DNA of 64,000 nt, taken from contig DATDFC010000102.1 in assembly GCA_036522815.1 (NCBI GenBank), positions 1 through 64,000 on the forward strand, read 5' to 3'. Below the pieces are notes generated by a model. The model had not been told where the DNA came from. It saw only the letters and a program-made list of their open reading frames with translations, and did no database searches. The stretch comes from AG41 sp036522815. GTDB taxonomy: Bacteria; Gemmatimonadota; Gemmatimonadetes; Gemmatimonadales; GWC2-71-9. Position 1 is the stretch's first letter. The number at the start of each line of letters is the position of its first letter. The position numbers were made by a program, and so were the translations under genes. Positions 17,351 through 25,740 of this stretch are shown here, in pieces.

Positions 17351-17734
17351 ATGGGACGCAGGCTGGACATGATGGGACGCAAAGTGACGGATGTGCTCGC
17401 CAAGATGGAGGTAGGCGAGCGCGATGAGGCGCACCTGGTACACGAAGTCGAACCCAAAGAGCCGCTTGTGTTTACGGGGCCGGCGGACTGGACCCCCGAC
17501 CAGGCGGAGCAGTACATCGATTGGCGCATCCAGCAGGTGGACCAGAACGTCGCCAAGCTGCGCCAGCAGCTCGATGATCTGATCGCGATGCGCCGGCGCT
17601 GGCTGGCTGTGACCGGTGGGCGCTCCAAGGTATTCGCCGCTGGCAGCGGCACCGGCACCGGCAACGGCAACGGGAATGGCAACGGCAACGGGCATGACAC
17701 TGTCGTTGAGCTGCCCTCCTCCAGTGTTCTCTAG
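17351..17734 (+). CDS. Hypothetical protein with helical core and Gly-Thr/Gly-Asn repeat
   Basis: TAAGGAGG (17338-17345) sets the ATG. The 127-residue protein has a basic start (MGRRLDMMGRKVTDVLAKM), a central helical segment likely to be a coiled coil (QAEQYIDWRIQQVDQNVAKL then RQQLDDLIAMRRRWL), and a low-complexity GTGTGNGNGNGNGNGH run encoded by a hexanucleotide repeat at about 17644-17694. No known family is recognised. It is divergent from the HTH regulator and followed by a hairpin at 17758, so it is probably a single-gene unit controlled by that regulator. Repeat length may vary by slippage. Confidence 0.65.
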   Translation: MGRRLDMMGRKVTDVLAKMEVGERDEAHLVHEVEPKEPLVFTGPADWTPDQAEQYIDWRIQQVDQNVAKLRQQLDDLIAMRRRWLAVTGGRSKVFAAGSGTGTGNGNGNGNGNGHDTVVELPSSSVL

Positions 17735-17757
17735 CGAGTAGCAGGGGCGTGCGGGGC

Positions 17758-17783
17758 CCGGGGGGTGCCGTCTGGCCCCCCGG
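17758..17783 (+). terminator. Hairpin after the 17351 gene
   Basis: CCGGGGGG (17758-17765) pairs with CCCCCCGG (17776-17783) around a 10-base loop, 24 bp after the stop. There is no T-run, so termination is uncertain. Confidence 0.45.
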
Positions 17784-17838
17784 CGCTGGCACTTCCCGGT
17801 TGACACGGCCGCGCCCCCGTGCCACGCTACCTGCGCCG

Positions 17839-18264
17839 ATGCGCCAAGTCAGCCACACCGTCATCCATCCCGTGCCCGCCCCGATCGAGCGGGTCTTTGC
17901 CGTACTCACGGACCCGGCGCGCATCGCTCAATGGCTCCCAGGGTGTGGCGGCGTGGAGAGCCCCATGCCGCTGCGAAAAGGCGTGCGCTTCAAGGCGCGC
18001 TTCGGGAACCGGGAGACCGAGTTCGAGGTCGTCGACTTTGCGCCCCCCACGGCGTTCGGCCTGGTGGAGCGCGGTGAGCGCGACGGTTGGAAAACCCTGT
18101 TCCGGCTCGACGAGACCGCCGGATCCACCGCGGTCACGGTCAGAGACGTGTGGGCACCCCGCTCGGTCCTCGCCTGGCTGCGCGGCCGGCTGCGGGAAAA
18201 GCGCCAGGTCCAGAGCCAGCTGGAAGCGATCCTGGCCAACGTGCGCAAGCTGCTGGCGGCGTAG
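17839..18264 (+). CDS. SRPBCC (START/Bet v1-like) family protein
   Basis: The 141-residue protein opens with the hallmark SRPBCC start, VSHTVIHPVPAPIERVFAVL followed by TDPARIAQWLPGC, and continues with KGVRFKARFGNRETEFEVVD, FGLVERGERDGWKTLFRL and TAVTVRDVW. This helix-grip fold binds hydrophobic ligands or is a polyketide cyclase/dehydrase-like enzyme; the ligand cannot be told. TTGACA at 17800-17805 may be a -35 element, which would make the mRNA leader very short. The gene is convergent with the serine hydrolase, 3 bp apart. Confidence 0.82.
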   Translation: MRQVSHTVIHPVPAPIERVFAVLTDPARIAQWLPGCGGVESPMPLRKGVRFKARFGNRETEFEVVDFAPPTAFGLVERGERDGWKTLFRLDETAGSTAVTVRDVWAPRSVLAWLRGRLREKRQVQSQLEAILANVRKLLAA

Positions 18265-18267
18265 CCG

Positions 18268-19422
18268 CTAGTTCGCCCCTCCCTTCGCCACGTCGAACGC
18301 GGCTTCGATCTGCTGGGCCGGCTCGACCGGCGCGTCCGACAGATTCGTGAGCAGCGCTACCACCACGTGGGAGTCCCGGTCCAGCCCGAATACCGCTGTG
18401 CCCCCGACCGCGCTGCCGCCGTGGAACGCCCAGCGGTGCCCCAGGCTGTCGGTTCTCAAGAACCAGCCGATGCCGTAGCCCGTCTCCTCGCCGGCGCTGG
18501 TCCGTTGTGAGGTGAACAACAGGTCCAGCGTCTCGCGTCGTAGGAACCCGGGCTCGAGCAGAGCCGACCCGAACTTCACCAGATCCTCGGCCGTCGAGAC
18601 GAACCCCCCACCGGCCCACTTGTAGCTGTTGTCGACTGGCGGCGCGACGAAATACGCGCCGGTCGAGTCCGCATCGTAAAACTGGGTGCGGTCCGGCATG
18701 ATGCTGTCCGCTCGGTCGGGCGCCGTATGAGTGAGGCCGAGCGGACGAAACACGTGCGCCGGGATGTAGCTGAGAAAGTCCTCCCCCGCCGCGGCCTCCA
18801 CCACCGCCGACACGAGGTTCCAACCGTAGCTCGAATAGGAGAAGCGCGTCCCGGGTGGGAACAGCAGCGAGTCGTCCTGGAAAATAACGAGCCCGTCGCG
18901 TACCGTGGCAAAGTGCCGGTTCAAGAAGAACTCGCGGTCCTTGTAATGCCTGATGCCGGCGAGATGTCCCGCGAGCTGCCGGGTGGTGATGGGATATCCC
19001 TTGTCGGGGAAGGTCGGCACATACCGCTGGACGGGCGCGTCGAGATCGAGCTTCCTCTGCTCGTACAGCAGGGCGACGGCCGCGGCTGTGAGCGGCTTTG
19101 AGACGCTGCCGATACGGAACTGTGTGGCGCGCGTGACGGGTCGCTTGCGGGCGGCGTCGGCATAGCCGAACCCCTCCGACCAGACCAGCGTCCCGTCGAT
19201 GGCCACCGCGACCTGCACGCCGGGGATATGCGACGAGAGCCGCTCGCACACGAGCGTCCGCATCCGCGTCACCGTCTCCCGATAGGCGGCCGGCACGGCG
19301 CCGGCGCGCCGCGACACGCAGGGCGCTGCGTGCGTGGAGCCGACCCCGACCAGCTGCAGGACGATCAGGACGCTCGTGGGTCTCACCGCTCTGCCCCAGG
19401 ACGCATAGTTTTTTCTCATCAC
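18268..19422 (-). CDS. Serine hydrolase, beta-lactamase (class C/PBP) family
   Basis: The 384-residue protein has an N-terminal hydrophobic export signal (VLIVLQLVGVGSTHA) and the penicillin-binding fold motifs: Ser106-x-x-Lys109 (GSVSK), Tyr196-Ser-Ser (FSYSSYG) and His334-Gly-Gly (FHGG). It is likely a periplasmic esterase, D-aminopeptidase or carboxypeptidase-like enzyme rather than a true beta-lactamase. Its first ATG is only 10 bp from the divergent gene at 19433. A GTG at codon 13 (VRPTSVLIV) would leave a better signal peptide and room for a promoter, so the start is uncertain. Confidence 0.85.
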   Translation of the reverse strand: MMRKNYASWGRAVRPTSVLIVLQLVGVGSTHAAPCVSRRAGAVPAAYRETVTRMRTLVCERLSSHIPGVQVAVAIDGTLVWSEGFGYADAARKRPVTRATQFRIGSVSKPLTAAAVALLYEQRKLDLDAPVQRYVPTFPDKGYPITTRQLAGHLAGIRHYKDREFFLNRHFATVRDGLVIFQDDSLLFPPGTRFSYSSYGWNLVSAVVEAAAGEDFLSYIPAHVFRPLGLTHTAPDRADSIMPDRTQFYDADSTGAYFVAPPVDNSYKWAGGGFVSTAEDLVKFGSALLEPGFLRRETLDLLFTSQRTSAGEETGYGIGWFLRTDSLGHRWAFHGGSAVGGTAVFGLDRDSHVVVALLTNLSDAPVEPAQQIEAAFDVAKGGAN

Positions 19423-19432
19423 GGAGCCGTAA

Positions 19433-20002
19433 ATGAAAGTCGGAAAGACGTTCTACGCCAGGAACCGCCGGGAGTGGCGCGCCTGGCTCGCGCGCCACCA
19501 CCAGACGGCACCCGAGATCTGGCTCATCTACTATAAGAAGCACAGCGGCAAGCCGCGCGTGCCCTACAACGACGCCGTGGACGAGGCGCTGTGCTACGGC
19601 TGGATCGACAGCACGCTGAAGCCGATCGACGCCGACTGCTATGCGCAGCGCTTCTCGCCCCGCCGGCCCACCAGCCGGCTCTCCGAGATGAATCGCGAGC
19701 GCGTGCGGCGCCTGATCGCGGCGCGCCGCATGACCCGGGCCGGGTTGGAGCGCATCCGCCACGTCTTCGACCACACCAAAGACACGAAACAGCTCGCCTG
19801 GCGGGTCCCGCCGGACATCCGCAAGCGCCTCGAGGCGGACCCAGTGGTGTGGAAGCGCTTCCAGCGCTTCCCCGAATCGTACCGCCGGATTCGCATCGGC
19901 TGGATCGCGGCGGCGCGACGCCGCCCGGAGGTCTTCGAGCAGCGGCTGCGCTACTTCATCCGGATGACCGCCCGGAACAAGCGCTTCGGGATGGTGCAGT
20001 GA
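19433..20002 (+). CDS. YdeI/OmpD-associated family protein
   Basis: The 189-residue protein matches the YdeI / OmpD-associated family: TFYARNRREWRAWLARHHQT, IWLIYYKKHSGKPRVPYNDA, VDEALCYGWIDSTLKPID, QRFSPRRPTSRLSEMN and C-terminal RIGWIAAARRRPEVFEQRL. The family is a bacteriocin-protection/DUF1801-related group of unknown activity. It overlaps the DNA ligase start by 4 bp (GTGA), so the two are translationally coupled, an association worth noting because no direct function links them. Confidence 0.82.
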   Translation: MKVGKTFYARNRREWRAWLARHHQTAPEIWLIYYKKHSGKPRVPYNDAVDEALCYGWIDSTLKPIDADCYAQRFSPRRPTSRLSEMNRERVRRLIAARRMTRAGLERIRHVFDHTKDTKQLAWRVPPDIRKRLEADPVVWKRFQRFPESYRRIRIGWIAAARRRPEVFEQRLRYFIRMTARNKRFGMVQ

Positions 20003-21537
20003 AGCTGCACGACCTGGTCGCGACGTCGCGTCAGGTCGCTGCAACGAGCGGCCGGCACGCGAAGATCGACCTGCTGGCGGCGCTGCTGCAACGCGCCGCG
20101 GCCGACGAAATCGAGACCGCCATCGCCTCCCTGTCGGGCTCGCTGCGCCAGGGACGGATCGGCGTCGGCTACGCGGCCCTCCGCGCGGCGCGCCCAGAGG
20201 GCGCCGCGGACCGTCCGACCCTGGATCTGACCACGGTGGACGCGGCACTCGAGCAGGTCGCCCGGACCAGAGGCGTGGGGTCCGCCGCGGCGAAGGACCG
20301 GCTGCTGCGTGAGCTGTTCGCGCACGCCACGCAGGAGGAGCAGGACTTCCTGTTCCGCCTGCTGATCGGCGAGCTGCGCCAGGGAGCCCTGGAAGGACTT
20401 ATGGTCGAAGCCGTCGCGCGGGCGACGGCACTCGATCCCGACGGCGTGCGGCGCGCCGCGATGCTCGCCGGCGGCCTGGGCCCGGTGGCGCGGGCCGCGC
20501 TCACGGACGGCGCCGCCGGCCTCGCGCGCTTCGGCCTGAAGCTGTTTCGGCCGCTCCAGCCGATGCTGGCGCAGGCGGCGGACGACGTCGTCGCCGCGCT
20601 GGCGCAGCTGGGCGATGCGGCGTTCGAATACAAGCTCGACGGCGCTCGCATCCAGGTGCACCGGGCGGGCGACCAGGTGCAGGTGTTCTCGCGTCAGCTC
20701 AACGACGTGACCGTGGCGGTGCCCGAGGTGGTGGAGGCGGCGCGGCGACTGCCGCTGCGCGACGCCATCCTGGACGGCGAGGCCATCGCCCTGCGGCCCG
20801 ACGGCACACCCCTCCCGTTTCAGGTGACGATGCGGCGCTTCGGACGGAAACTCGACGTGCAACGCCTGCGGGCCGAGCTGCCGCTCTCGGCGTTCTTCTT
20901 CGACGTCCTCTACGCCGACGGCGCGGTTCTGCTCGGCGAGCCCTACGCCGCGCGAGTCGCCGTACTCGAGCGGGTTGTCCCTCAGGAGGGCCGGGTGCCG
21001 CGCATCGTGACGCGAGACGCGCTCGTGGCGGGACGGTTTTTCGAGCAGGCGATCGCCGCCGGCCACGAAGGGCTCATGGCGAAGGCCCTGGGCGCCCGCT
21101 ACGACGCGGGCGCGCGCGGGGCGGCGTGGCTCAAGGTGAAGCCGGCGCACACGCTCGACCTCGTGGTGCTCGCCGCCGAGTGGGGACACGGGCGACGGCG
21201 CGGCTGGCTGTCCAACCTGCACCTGGGCGCCCGTGACCCGGATACGGGCGGCTTCGTGATGCTGGGCAAGACGTTCAAGGGCATGACCGACGAGCTGCTC
21301 GAGTGGCAGACGACCCGGCTGCTGGCGCTCGAGAACTCTCGCGACGAGCACACCGTGTACGTGCACCCCGAGCTCGTGGTCGAGGTCGCCTTCAACGACG
21401 TGCAGGCGAGCCCCCAGTATCCGGGCGGCGTGGCGCTGCGCTTCGCCCGCGTGGTGCGCTATCGGCCCGACAAGCGCGCCGACGAGGCCGATACGATCGC
21501 GACGGTGCTGCGCACGGGCCACGCGCGCGATGGGTGA
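19999..21537 (+). CDS. ATP-dependent DNA ligase
   Basis: The GTG at 19999 overlaps the upstream stop and begins MKLHDLVATSRQVAATSGR, the normal family N-terminus; the 512-residue length fits LigB-type ligases. It has an N-terminal helical DNA-binding domain (residues 1-180), the adenylation motif EYKLDGARIQVHR with Lys212 as AMP acceptor, ILDGEAIALRP, FFFDVLYADG, EGLMAKALGARYDAG and AAWLKVKPAHTLDLVVLAAE, then an OB-fold with VEVAFNDVQASPQYPGGVAL and LRFARVVRYR. It joins nicked DNA using ATP and is an addition to the NAD-dependent replicative ligase, probably for repair. No Ku or primase gene is adjacent. Confidence 0.93.
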   Translation: MKLHDLVATSRQVAATSGRHAKIDLLAALLQRAAADEIETAIASLSGSLRQGRIGVGYAALRAARPEGAADRPTLDLTTVDAALEQVARTRGVGSAAAKDRLLRELFAHATQEEQDFLFRLLIGELRQGALEGLMVEAVARATALDPDGVRRAAMLAGGLGPVARAALTDGAAGLARFGLKLFRPLQPMLAQAADDVVAALAQLGDAAFEYKLDGARIQVHRAGDQVQVFSRQLNDVTVAVPEVVEAARRLPLRDAILDGEAIALRPDGTPLPFQVTMRRFGRKLDVQRLRAELPLSAFFFDVLYADGAVLLGEPYAARVAVLERVVPQEGRVPRIVTRDALVAGRFFEQAIAAGHEGLMAKALGARYDAGARGAAWLKVKPAHTLDLVVLAAEWGHGRRRGWLSNLHLGARDPDTGGFVMLGKTFKGMTDELLEWQTTRLLALENSRDEHTVYVHPELVVEVAFNDVQASPQYPGGVALRFARVVRYRPDKRADEADTIATVLRTGHARDG

Positions 21538-21688
21538 TGCCGTTCGCGCGCGACGCCCCGCGGGCGCAGCAGCGGGCGATGCGGCTGCGCACCGTCCGGA
21601 TCGCTCACGGCGCTTTGTTGCGCACGCGACACCCGGTCCGCGTTTTGCCCTACGGGCTCCCAAACCCGTCGCTCCAGGAGGGAGCCCC

Positions 21689-22198
21689 ATGAACCGCACC
21701 ATTTCCCGCAGCATCTCGGCGACAGCGGTCGCGCTGCTCGCCGTCGCCACCGCATGTAGTGATGCGCGCGATCCACTGAGTCCCAAGCTGCAAGCCTGGG
21801 AACAGCCGCCGGCACCGCAGACCGGCGAGTTGAGTGGAGACGGCACCATCCCCGACCCCGACGGCGGCGTGATCACCTTCACGTTCGACGTCACGTCCGA
21901 CGCCACGGGCGTGCACGGGAGGTTCTTCGCCTTCGATATGTTTGGGAACACGCTGACCGCGACCTCGTTCACGGCGTTCCGCTCGAGCTCGGGCTTCTGC
22001 GCCACCGCGAGTAACGGTGCCGAGTTCGACGCCGTGGGTACGTTCTTCGACGGGGGTGTCACGAGCACGACCGCCTTCACCGTCAAAGCCTGCGACAACG
22101 GCCTCGGCCCACTCGGTGGGGACACGTTCAGCGTGGACATCGCGGAAAACGGCTTCCACGCCGACGGCCCGGTCACGGGGGACATTCAGAAACACTGA
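21689..22198 (+). CDS. Exported lipoprotein sharing a domain with the 27588 repeat protein
   Basis: CCAGGAGGGA precedes the ATG at 21689. The 169-residue product has a lipobox signal (ALLAVATACSDARDP). The mature part reads GELSGDGTIPDPDGGVITFT, FDVTSDATGVHGRFFAFDMF, TSFTAFRSSSGFC, AEFDAVGTFFDGG, FTVKACDNGLGPLGGDTFSV and GFHADGPVTGDIQKH. These segments align in order with the last 120 residues of the protein encoded at 27588 (TSFTAYRNSSSAC, VEVDAVG, LTVCDNGPAGSGSDFFQV, GAVTSGDVSKR). It is probably a surface-anchored beta-sandwich of unknown role. It converges on msrA with 15 bp between stops. Confidence 0.78.
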   Translation: MNRTISRSISATAVALLAVATACSDARDPLSPKLQAWEQPPAPQTGELSGDGTIPDPDGGVITFTFDVTSDATGVHGRFFAFDMFGNTLTATSFTAFRSSSGFCATASNGAEFDAVGTFFDGGVTSTTAFTVKACDNGLGPLGGDTFSVDIAENGFHADGPVTGDIQKH

Positions 22199-22213
22199 GT
22201 CGACGCCGGGCGG

Positions 22214-22834
22214 TTATGGCCGGTACAGCTTGGGAAACCGCTGTTCCAACTGCTTCAGTTTGGGCAGGTCGTTGTACACGATGTACGGGCTGGTGAGGTG
22301 GTGGGCCAGGTAGTCCTGGTGATACGCCTCCGCCGGAAAAAAGCGCTCGAACGGCACTACCTCCGTCACGATAGGACGGGGGTAGGCCGTCGCCCGCTCG
22401 AGCTGCGCGATCATCGCGACCGCCGCCGCGTGCTGCTCCGGCGTCCGGTAGAACACCACGGAGCGGTACTGGCTCCCCACGTCTGGCCCCTGGCGATCGC
22501 GCTCGGTGGGGTCGTGCGCCACGGTAAAGAACACCCGCAGCAGCTCCTCATACGACACGCGCGCCGGGTCGAACGTCACCTCGACCGACTCGGCGTGGCC
22601 CGTGGTCGACGTGCTGACGATGTCGTAGTGTGCGGTCGCGGCGCCGCCCCCCGCGTACCCGGACACGACCGTGGTCACCCCGCGCACATGGCGGAACACG
22701 GCGTCGACGCCCCAGAAGCAGCCCCCGGCGAACACGGCCGTCTCGCTCTGCTGGCGCGTCGCGCCGGTCTGGGCCGCACCCGGCGCCGCCGCCGCCGTGA
22801 CCCCCGCGAGCACGAGCAGCACACGCGCCCTCAT
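22214..22834 (-). CDS. msrA: Peptide-methionine (S)-S-oxide reductase, exported
   Basis: MsrA reduces the S form of methionine sulfoxide in oxidised proteins. The 206-residue protein has the catalytic GGCFWGVD motif with Cys39, plus VVSGYAGGGAATAHYDIVST, TGHAESVEVTFDP, ELLRVFFTVAHDPTERDRQG and DVGSQYRSVVFY. The N-terminal MRARVLLVLAGVTAAAAPGA is a signal peptide, so repair takes place in the periplasm or envelope. The start overlaps the stop of the upstream lipoprotein gene by 4 bp (ATGA). No msrB partner is seen in the window. Confidence 0.93.
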   Translation of the reverse strand: MRARVLLVLAGVTAAAAPGAAQTGATRQQSETAVFAGGCFWGVDAVFRHVRGVTTVVSGYAGGGAATAHYDIVSTSTTGHAESVEVTFDPARVSYEELLRVFFTVAHDPTERDRQGPDVGSQYRSVVFYRTPEQHAAAVAMIAQLERATAYPRPIVTEVVPFERFFPAEAYHQDYLAHHLTSPYIVYNDLPKLKQLEQRFPKLYRP

Positions 22835-23469
22835 GGCTGGCGCCACGTGGGCCGCAGGTCCTCGGTCACCAGCTCGATCAGGCGATTCACCATCCGGCCA
22901 TAGGCTTCCTTCGGGTCCTTGGCCCCGAAGAACAGCTGCCCGTCCACCAGCGCCACATGGCCGACCTTGTCCGTCGCCCATGCACTCGAGCGCCACAGCG
23001 TCGCGCCGGAGCGGGTCGAGAGCAGGCGCACCGTGAGGTCGAGCCGCACGGTGGCGTCGAGGTGCGGGCTCACGAGCCCGGCAAGCCCGCCGCCGGGCTT
23101 GGGATTGGTGACTTTCAGGTGCCCCGCGAACACAGCCTCGATGTCGCGCTGCTTGCCCAGCTCCTGCGCCGCCGCGATCCCCAGGTCCTGCTCGCCCACC
23201 CGCTTCACCAGCGAGTCGACTGAGCCGAGCTCGAGCACTTCCGTGCCGGGTTGAGCGGCGAGGATCTCTTCCGAGAAGCGGTCGGTCGCGAACTGGTGCA
23301 GCGACCCCTTGGCGTTTTCCACGGTGAACGTGACCAGCCCCAGACGGCCGTACGGCTTCAGGTCGAGTCGTGCCGGGACGGGGACCGGCGCCGGACGGGG
23401 GCTGCCGCCGCAGGCGGCCACCGAGCAGAGCGTCAGGAGCGTCAGGGTCCGGGAGACGGGTGCCTTCAC
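22831..23469 (-). CDS. Envelope lipoprotein, CsgG/LpoB-like fold suspected
   Basis: The GTG at 23469, with GGAG eight bases upstream, gives a 212-residue lipoprotein (lipobox LCSVAACGGSP). The mature sequence, YGRLGLVTFTVENAKGSLHQ, QFATDRFSEEILAAQPGTEV, LELGSVDSLV, AAQELGKQRDIEAVFAGHLK, LDLTVRLLSTRSGATLWRSS and FFGAKDPKEAYGRMVNRLIE, has the alternating strands and 'A-x-x-L/G-...-D-A/I-V/F-x-G' pattern of CsgG/TolB-N/LpoB-like lipoproteins that assemble at the outer membrane. The assignment is by pattern only. It is translationally coupled to msrA. Confidence 0.7.
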   Translation of the reverse strand: MKAPVSRTLTLLTLCSVAACGGSPRPAPVPVPARLDLKPYGRLGLVTFTVENAKGSLHQFATDRFSEEILAAQPGTEVLELGSVDSLVKRVGEQDLGIAAAQELGKQRDIEAVFAGHLKVTNPKPGGGLAGLVSPHLDATVRLDLTVRLLSTRSGATLWRSSAWATDKVGHVALVDGQLFFGAKDPKEAYGRMVNRLIELVTEDLRPTWRQP

Positions 23470-23532
23470 TAGTAGACTCCGCACGTGAGGGGTGAGGCAA
23501 AGGTAATTCAGTGGCTCCGGCCGCGCCCGCTC

Positions 23533-23561
23533 TTGACCCGCCGCCGGCCGGGCCGTACATC
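23533..23561 (+). promoter_or_regulatory. Candidate sigma-70 promoter for the acyl-CoA synthetase
   Basis: TTGACC (23533-23538), a 17-bp spacer and TACATC (23556-23561) end 7 bp before the GTG at 23569, which implies a nearly leaderless mRNA. Confidence 0.4.
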
Positions 23562-23568
23562 GATCGGC

Positions 23569-25137
23569 GTGATCTTCAAGAGCCCGTATCCCGACGTCGC
23601 GCTGCCGGACGTCCCGCTGCACGAGTTCGTGCTCCGCAGGGCGGCAGCGCTGGGCGACAAGCCCGCCCTGGTCGACGCGGCGAGCGGCCGCTCGCTGACC
23701 TACGCTGCGCTCGCCGCCGGCGTCGCGCGCGTCGCCGCGGGCCTGGCCGCGCGCGGTTTCCGCCCCGGCGACGTGCTGGGCGTGTTCATGCCCAACGCCC
23801 CCGAGTTCGCCCTCGCCTTCCATGGCACGCTCGCGGCCGGCGGCGTCGTGACGACGATCAACTCCCTCTGCACCGTGCAGGACGCCGTATTCCAGCTGCG
23901 CGATGCGCGAGCCCGATTCCTCGTCACCGTGCCCCCGTTTATGGACCGGGCCGGGCCCGTGGCGCAAGAACTCGGAATCGAAGCGGTTTTCGTGATCGGC
24001 AGCGCGCCCGGCGCTACGGCGTTCGCCGCCCTGCTCGAGCACGATGCCCCCGTGCCCCACGTGTCCATCGATCCCGCTAGGGACCTGGCGGTGCTGCCGT
24101 ACTCGAGCGGCACCACGGGGTTCCCCAAAGGCGTCATGCTCACGCACCGCAATCTCGTCGCCAACCTGCTCCAGACCGACGCGGTGCACACGCTGGTCGA
24201 GCAGGATCGCGTCATGGCGGTGCTGCCATTTTTCCACATCTACGGGATGCAGGTGGTCCTCAACCTGGCGCTGGGCCGCGGCGCGACCCTGGTGACGATG
24301 CCCAAGTTCGAGCTGGAGCCGTTGCTCGGCGCCCTGCAACGCTACCGTGTCACGCGAGCGTTCGTGGTTCCGCCACTGGTGCTGGCCCTCGCCAAGCACC
24401 CGGCCGTGGACCGCTACGACTTGTCGAGCCTGCGCGGCATGATGTCCGGCGCCGCTCCGCTCGACGCGGCGCTCGAAACCGCGTGCGTCCGGCGCGTCGG
24501 CTGCCGTCTCCTCCAGGGGTACGGCCTCACCGAGGCCAGCCCGGTGACCCATGCAAACCCGGACGAGCCAGGCAAGATCAAGCCGGGGACCGTGGGCGTG
24601 CTCCTCCCGAACACGGAGTGCCGCATCGTCGATCCGGCGACGGGCGTGGATCTGGGCATAGAAGAGGATGGAGAGCTGCTGATCCGGGGGCCGCAGGTGA
24701 TGCGCGGCTACCTGAACAACCCGGAGGCGACGGCGGCCACGCTCGACCGCGACGGCTGGCTCCACACCGGCGACATCGGGCACGTCGACGCGGCCGGGTA
24801 CTTCACGATCGTGGACCGGTTGAAGGAGCTGATCAAGTACAAGGGCTTCCAGGTCGCCCCCGCCGAGCTGGAAGCGGTGCTGTGCGCGCACCCGGCCGTG
24901 ACGGACGCCGCGGTGATCCCCATTCCCGATGACGAGTGCGGTGAGGTTCCGAAGGCGTTCGTGGTCTTGAAAGGAGAGACGACGCCCGCGGCGCTGCTCG
25001 CTTACGTAGCCGAGCATGTCGCACCCTACAAGAAGATCCGGGTGATCGAGGTGATCGACGCGATCCCCAAGTCACCGTCCGGCAAGATTCTGCGACGGGT
25101 GCTCAAGGAGCGGGAGCGGGCAGCGGCGGTCAGTTGA
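23569..25137 (+). CDS. AMP-binding acyl-CoA synthetase, 4-coumarate-CoA-ligase-like
   Basis: The GTG at 23569 starts at IFKSPYPDVALPDVPLHEF, the characteristic opening of 4-coumarate:CoA-ligase-type enzymes (IF-x-SP-x-P). The 522-residue protein has the P-loop YSSGTTGFPKGVML, FFHIYGM, SGAAPLDAAL, LLQGYGLTEASPVTH, GELLIRGPQVMRGYLNNPEA, GWLHTGDIGHVD, DRLKELIKYKGFQVAPAELE and the C-terminal catalytic-lysine region PKSPSGKILRRVLKE. It activates a carboxylic acid through an acyl-AMP and transfers it to CoA; whether the acid is aromatic or fatty is not clear. No pathway genes are adjacent. It overlaps the convergent gene by 8 bp. Confidence 0.88.
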   Translation: MIFKSPYPDVALPDVPLHEFVLRRAAALGDKPALVDAASGRSLTYAALAAGVARVAAGLAARGFRPGDVLGVFMPNAPEFALAFHGTLAAGGVVTTINSLCTVQDAVFQLRDARARFLVTVPPFMDRAGPVAQELGIEAVFVIGSAPGATAFAALLEHDAPVPHVSIDPARDLAVLPYSSGTTGFPKGVMLTHRNLVANLLQTDAVHTLVEQDRVMAVLPFFHIYGMQVVLNLALGRGATLVTMPKFELEPLLGALQRYRVTRAFVVPPLVLALAKHPAVDRYDLSSLRGMMSGAAPLDAALETACVRRVGCRLLQGYGLTEASPVTHANPDEPGKIKPGTVGVLLPNTECRIVDPATGVDLGIEEDGELLIRGPQVMRGYLNNPEATAATLDRDGWLHTGDIGHVDAAGYFTIVDRLKELIKYKGFQVAPAELEAVLCAHPAVTDAAVIPIPDDECGEVPKAFVVLKGETTPAALLAYVAEHVAPYKKIRVIEVIDAIPKSPSGKILRRVLKERERAAAVS

Positions 25138-25651
25138 CCTTCAGCACCGCTTCGATGAAGCTCAGCGTCTTGGTCTCGACCCACTCCACCGATATGGCCT
25201 CGACCTTCATGGTGCCGATGCGGTCGCTGCTGGTCGTCACCACGCGTCCCTTGGCGGGGGATGGCTTGATGTCACGCGCCACGGCGATGCCGCGGCGGGG
25301 ATCGCATCGGAAGGTGAGCACCGACGTCAGTGCCGTGCCAGCCGGCGAGCGCGGCGTGAACGCAAGCTCCACGTTGGGATAGGCGCCCGCGGTGGCGCTC
25401 TGGTCCTCGATCGCCGCTTCGTGCCCGGCATTCTTGAGCTCGTCGACGACGCGGTCGAGCACGGCGCGCACCACCTTCTGGAGCCGCTCTCCGCAGGCGC
25501 GCCGCCGCCGCTCGCTTTCGTCATGAACGGGCTTGACGTCCGTCCCCGCCGCCCCCGTCCCTGCCCCCGTACCCGTCCCCGTGCCGCCGCCCGTGCGCTC
25601 GGCATAGCCCTTCAAGAGCACCCGCAGCTTCTCCAAGCTTTTTTCGCTCAT
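25130..25651 (-). CDS. Hypothetical protein with Gly-Thr repeat
   Basis: The 173-residue protein starts MSEKSLEKLRVLLKGYAERT, followed by a low-complexity GGGTGTGTGAGTGAAGT run, a helical segment (RACGERLQKVVRAVLDRVVD) and a beta-rich C-terminal half (VELAFTPRSPAGTALTSVLT, VARDIKPSPAKGRVVTTSSD, VEAISVEWVETKTLSFIEAV). There is no signal peptide, so it is probably cytoplasmic. I do not recognise a family. The alternating Gly-Thr spacer resembles that in the gene at 17351. Its 3' end overlaps the acyl-CoA synthetase by 8 bp. Confidence 0.65.
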   Translation of the reverse strand: MSEKSLEKLRVLLKGYAERTGGGTGTGTGAGTGAAGTDVKPVHDESERRRRACGERLQKVVRAVLDRVVDELKNAGHEAAIEDQSATAGAYPNVELAFTPRSPAGTALTSVLTFRCDPRRGIAVARDIKPSPAKGRVVTTSSDRIGTMKVEAISVEWVETKTLSFIEAVLKVN

Positions 25652-25740
25652 GAGTCGTCCCGGTCGTCGCGAGCCCGCAAGAGATGATACGGCGCAGGGG
25701 TACTCGCGCGATAGGGGACCGCTGGATGGGGCGGGGGGGC

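Noticed and set aside
17800..17833. TTGACA as a full promoter for the SRPBCC gene
   Set aside because: A consensus -35 is seen, but no -10 hexamer lies at 16-18 bp; I mention it only in the gene entry.
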